Positions 6,559 to 8,210 of a DNA stretch of 8,210 bases are shown in pieces. The stretch covers positions 1 through 8,210 of the forward strand of contig CAZRZN010000202.1 of assembly GCA_964604565.1 (NCBI GenBank). The letters are read 5' to 3'. The DNA comes from CAZRZN01 sp964604565. Its GTDB lineage: Bacteria > Pseudomonadota > Alphaproteobacteria > Rhodobacterales > Rhodobacteraceae. The notes below the pieces were generated by a model. That model saw nothing but the letters and a program-made list of their open reading frames with translations, was not told the DNA's origin and did not search any database. The translations under genes and the position numbers were made by a program. Positions within the stretch are counted from its first letter, which is position 1, and the number at the start of each line of letters is the position of its first letter.

Positions 6559-7638
6559 TCAGGTGTCTTGGAAATGCTTGCTGAGTTTCAGGCCCTGACC
6601 CTGATAATTGGAGGCGATGCCTGCGCCATAGAGTTGATCGGGCTGTTCGGACATGCGTTCGTAGACCAGACGGCCGACGATCTGGCCGTGTTCGAGCACG
6701 AAGGGGGCCTCGTGGCAGCGGACCTCCAGCACGCCGCGCGCGCCGGCACCGCCGGCCGGTGCGTGGCCGAAGCCGGGATCGAAGAAACCAGCATAATGGA
6801 CCCGAAACTCTCCGACCATGGCAAGGTAGGGGGCCATTTCCGCTGCATAACCCGGTGGGATATGCACCGCCTCGCGGCTGACGAGGATGTAGAATGCGCC
6901 CGGATCCAGAATCAGCTGGCCGGTGGTCGCGCGCAGCTCGTCCCAGTATGCCAGCGGGTCGTAGGCGCCGATCCGGTCGAGGTCGATCACGCCGGTATGG
7001 GGGCGCGCGCGATAGCCCACCAGACCGCTGGCACCGGGTTGCAGGTCCACCGAAAAGCCAAGGCCTTCGTCGATCAGCGGCGGGCCGCCGCCGACCAATG
7101 TCTCGCTGGCATGCAGGTGGCGGAGTTCCGCGTCGGAGAGGATCGAGCGGCCCTTGCGAAAGCGGATCTGGTTCAGCCGCATGCCCGGCCGGACCAGAAC
7201 GGAAAAGGAGCGCGGACAGATCTCTGCGTAGAGCGGGCCGCGGTAGCCGGGGCCGATCCGGTCGAATTCCACGCCGCCGTCGGTGATGACACGGGTCAGC
7301 AGGTCGAGGCGGCCTGTCGAGCTTTTGGCGTTGGCAATGGCCTGAATGTCCGCGGGCAGGGAAAGCCGTTCCATCAGCGGCACGAGGTAGACGCAGCCCT
7401 TTTCCAGAACCGCGCCCTGGTCCAGGTCGATCCTGTGCATCTCGAACTCGGCGATCCGGTCGGCGACGCTGCGGCCGTGGCCCGCGAGAAACGAGGCGCG
7501 GACGCGATACGCGACGGGGCCCAGCCGCAGATCCAGGCTTGCGGGTTGCAATTGGCCTTCGACAAAGGGCGCCTCTGCGAGGATGGCGCCCTTGCCGATG
7601 AGGCGGTCTATCTGTTGGCTGGCCAGAACCCCGGTCAT
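6559..7638 (-). CDS. dcd: dCTP deaminase, long two-domain alphaproteobacterial form
   Basis: Dcd converts dCTP to dUTP and ammonia, feeding dTMP synthesis. At 359 residues it is nearly twice the classical enzyme (E. coli about 193) and matches the long form known from Alphaproteobacteria. The protein reads as two dUTPase-fold halves. The first has PASLDLRLG (32-40), LSLPADI (92-98), the catalytic-type KSSTGR (105-110) and YAEI with Glu139. The second has GFSVDL (194-199), VHIPPGY (258-264), HYAGFFDPG (281-289), VLEV with Glu305 and a C-terminal YQGQ (345-348). By alignment with E. coli, the first half keeps the SS..R residues and the second keeps the H..A and DPG residues. The ATG at 7638 has GGGGGAA (7643-7649) upstream. 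The same frame extends to 7896, but that addition is low-complexity and unlike Dcd, so I rejected it. The gene converges on scpB. No convincing promoter is seen. Confidence 0.93.
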   Translation of the reverse strand: MTGVLASQQIDRLIGKGAILAEAPFVEGQLQPASLDLRLGPVAYRVRASFLAGHGRSVADRIAEFEMHRIDLDQGAVLEKGCVYLVPLMERLSLPADIQAIANAKSSTGRLDLLTRVITDGGVEFDRIGPGYRGPLYAEICPRSFSVLVRPGMRLNQIRFRKGRSILSDAELRHLHASETLVGGGPPLIDEGLGFSVDLQPGASGLVGYRARPHTGVIDLDRIGAYDPLAYWDELRATTGQLILDPGAFYILVSREAVHIPPGYAAEMAPYLAMVGEFRVHYAGFFDPGFGHAPAGGAGARGVLEVRCHEAPFVLEHGQIVGRLVYERMSEQPDQLYGAGIASNYQGQGLKLSKHFQDT

Positions 7639-7705
7639 TGCGTTCCCCCGTTTTGCCCGTCTTAGCAAGCACGTCACCCGAGGGGGAGGCCAAAATGAAA
7701 GGGGG

Positions 7706-8050
7706 TCAGTCGGGCGGGGGCCATGGCGTTGATCCGATGCGAATTTGCAAGTCCCGGGAGCAGGTGCATCCTTGCCCCGGCCCCCCCCCAAGGCGGGCCG
7801 GAACCCCGGGGGGAGGGCGACAGAGCTTGAAAACGGCGGTGATGCCGGTTGGCAGGCCGAACGCCCGTGGCACGGTTCCGAAAAGTGAGACGTCATCCTG
7901 CGGGATTGCCCGTAACGCTTTGAAGCGAGCCGGGTCGACGCTCATGGATCCGAGGTGTTGTTCGAGCCAGTCCGACCGCGCGTTCAGGATTTGCGCAGGG
8001 GTCCCCAATCGGCATCGACCCTTGAGCATGGGGCGTGCGGATACGCGCAT
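7706..8050 (-). CDS. Doubtful hypothetical ORF between dcd and tRNA-Pro
   Basis: An ATG at 8050 opens a 114-residue frame; the next in-frame ATG is 7 residues on. I do not recognise the product. The middle part (about residues 16-75, including NARSDWLEQHLGSMSVDPAR and FGLPTGITAVFKL) has amino-acid composition and mostly G/C-ending codons that could be coding. The last ~35 residues are Pro/Gly-rich and read through the C9 tract, which looks non-coding. No Shine-Dalgarno sequence precedes either ATG. Upstream, the frame is closed by a TAG at 8099-8101. It may be a fragment of a decayed or frameshifted gene, or simply an open frame in GC-rich DNA. I would not annotate it without homology support. 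Confidence 0.2.
   Translation of the reverse strand: MRVSARPMLKGRCRLGTPAQILNARSDWLEQHLGSMSVDPARFKALRAIPQDDVSLFGTVPRAFGLPTGITAVFKLCRPPPGVPARLGGGPGQGCTCSRDLQIRIGSTPWPPPD
7777..7801. repeat. Inverted repeat with C9 homopolymer
   Basis: CCGGCCC (7777-7783) and GGGCCGG (7795-7801) are perfect 7-bp inverted arms around an 11-base loop. The left arm runs into nine consecutive C residues (7781-7789), and a further palindrome CCCCGGGG lies at 7804-7811. On the - strand this would be a strong GC hairpin in the leader region upstream of dcd. Length errors in the C9 run are also possible. Confidence 0.5.
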
Positions 8051-8141
8051 CCGGACGGACCGGGTTACGGTGTCCCTGGGGCGGCGTGCAAACAGCGCCT
8101 ACCGCACCTTGACTTCAGGAATTATCGGAGGTTGCAAACCA

Positions 8142-8156
8142 CCACCCAAGCGGTGG
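8142..8156 (-). terminator. Possible weak terminator hairpin after tRNA-Pro
   Basis: Read on the - strand just 3 bases past the tRNA CCA end, CCACC and GGTGG form a 5-bp stem with a 5-base loop, followed by TGG and only three T residues. The position is right for a tRNA terminator but the T-run is poor, so the call is tentative. Confidence 0.35.
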
Positions 8157-8159
8157 ATT

Positions 8160-8210
8160 TGGTCGGGCTAGCAGGACTCGAACCTGCGACCTTCCGTCCC
8201 CCAGACGGAC
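8160..8210 (-). tRNA. tRNA-Pro (anticodon GGG), partial: nucleotides 26-76
   Basis: On the - strand the sequence shows the 3' two-thirds of a tRNA. The anticodon stem TCCGT/ACGGA encloses the 7-base loop CTGGGGG. U33 is in place, the anticodon GGG is at 8200-8202, and G37 is as expected in proline tRNAs. After a 5-base variable loop comes the T-arm GCAGG-TTCGAGT-CCTGC, then the acceptor strand TAGCCCG, discriminator A73 and an encoded CCA (8160-8162). The D-arm and 5' acceptor strand lie beyond the window edge; the 5' end should begin CGGGCTA. Anticodon GGG reads CCC and CCU proline codons. Confidence 0.93.

Larger units (their letters stand above)
7639..8159. other. 521-bp region between dcd and tRNA-Pro without a supported gene
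   Basis: Apart from the dcd ribosome site (7643-7649), an inverted repeat with a C9 run (7777-7801), one doubtful - strand frame and a weak hairpin after the tRNA, I see no gene or known RNA family here. It must hold the dcd promoter unless dcd is read from the tRNA promoter, but no -35/-10 pair on the - strand is good enough to mark. The long + strand frame across it runs into the tRNA and is spurious. Confidence 0.6.

Noticed and set aside
6317..6598. Small + strand frame after scpB starting MTACLIVSAA, signal-peptide-like
   Set aside because: It translates straight through the repeat element (giving EYFRREEA) and ends inside dcd; it has no clear ribosome site, and such frames are a common over-prediction at this repeat.
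6352..7665. A 437-codon open frame on the + strand across the repeat and dcd
   Set aside because: It is antisense to dcd and reads through the intergenic hairpin; the dcd motifs decide the strand.
7639..7896. N-terminal extension of dcd by 86 residues to an upstream ATG
   Set aside because: The added part is low-complexity and reads through the C9 run; the ATG at 7638 has a good GGGGGAA ribosome site and gives a normal Dcd length.
7638..8171. A 177-codon + strand frame spanning the dcd-tRNA gap
   Set aside because: It runs into the tRNA 3' end, has low-complexity Pro/Gly/Arg content and no conserved look.

Overview
The window reads as chromosomal DNA from a GC-rich alphaproteobacterium, most likely Rhodobacterales (the Roseobacter/Rhodobacteraceae group). 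Three observations support this: strong G/C bias at third codon positions, an argS / SPOR-domain gene / nagZ / scpA / scpB order that I recall from that order, and a long two-domain dCTP deaminase typical of Alphaproteobacteria. A hairpin followed by a GAGTATTT...AGAAGAAG tail, which I remember as a recurrent intergenic element of Rhodobacteraceae genomes, also fits. The assignment comes from family knowledge, not a database search.

Layout. Positions 2-928 (+) hold the 3' part of a CPA1-type cation/proton antiporter with a C-terminal TrkA-N-like domain. After a 70-bp gap comes argS (999-2741). After a further 83 bp there is a compact run of four + strand genes: a membrane-anchored SPOR-domain protein (2825-3817), nagZ (3814-4827), scpA (4829-5629) and scpB (5619-6305). 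The junctions in this run are a 4-bp ATGA overlap, a 1-bp gap and an 11-bp overlap, so translational coupling is likely. A 253-bp convergent region follows and carries the hairpin/repeat element. The dCTP deaminase gene (6559-7638) lies on the - strand. The last 520 bp hold a weak open frame of unknown value, a C9 tract inside an inverted repeat, and the 3' two-thirds of a tRNA-Pro(GGG) gene on the - strand that runs off the window end.

How the genes fit together. The central cluster joins cell-envelope and chromosome upkeep: a septal peptidoglycan-binding (SPOR) protein, the NagZ peptidoglycan-recycling glucosaminidase, and the kleisin and winged-helix subunits of SMC condensin (ScpA, ScpB). 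ArgS and tRNA-Pro are translation functions, Dcd supplies dUTP for dTMP synthesis, and the antiporter is for ion/pH homeostasis. No phage genes, transposases, CRISPR arrays or toxin-antitoxin genes are visible. This looks like an ordinary core-genome region; I found no convincing new system. The points most worth a second look are the split motif pattern of the tandem Dcd, the intergenic repeat, the missing tat genes after scpB, and the poorly explained segment between dcd and the tRNA.
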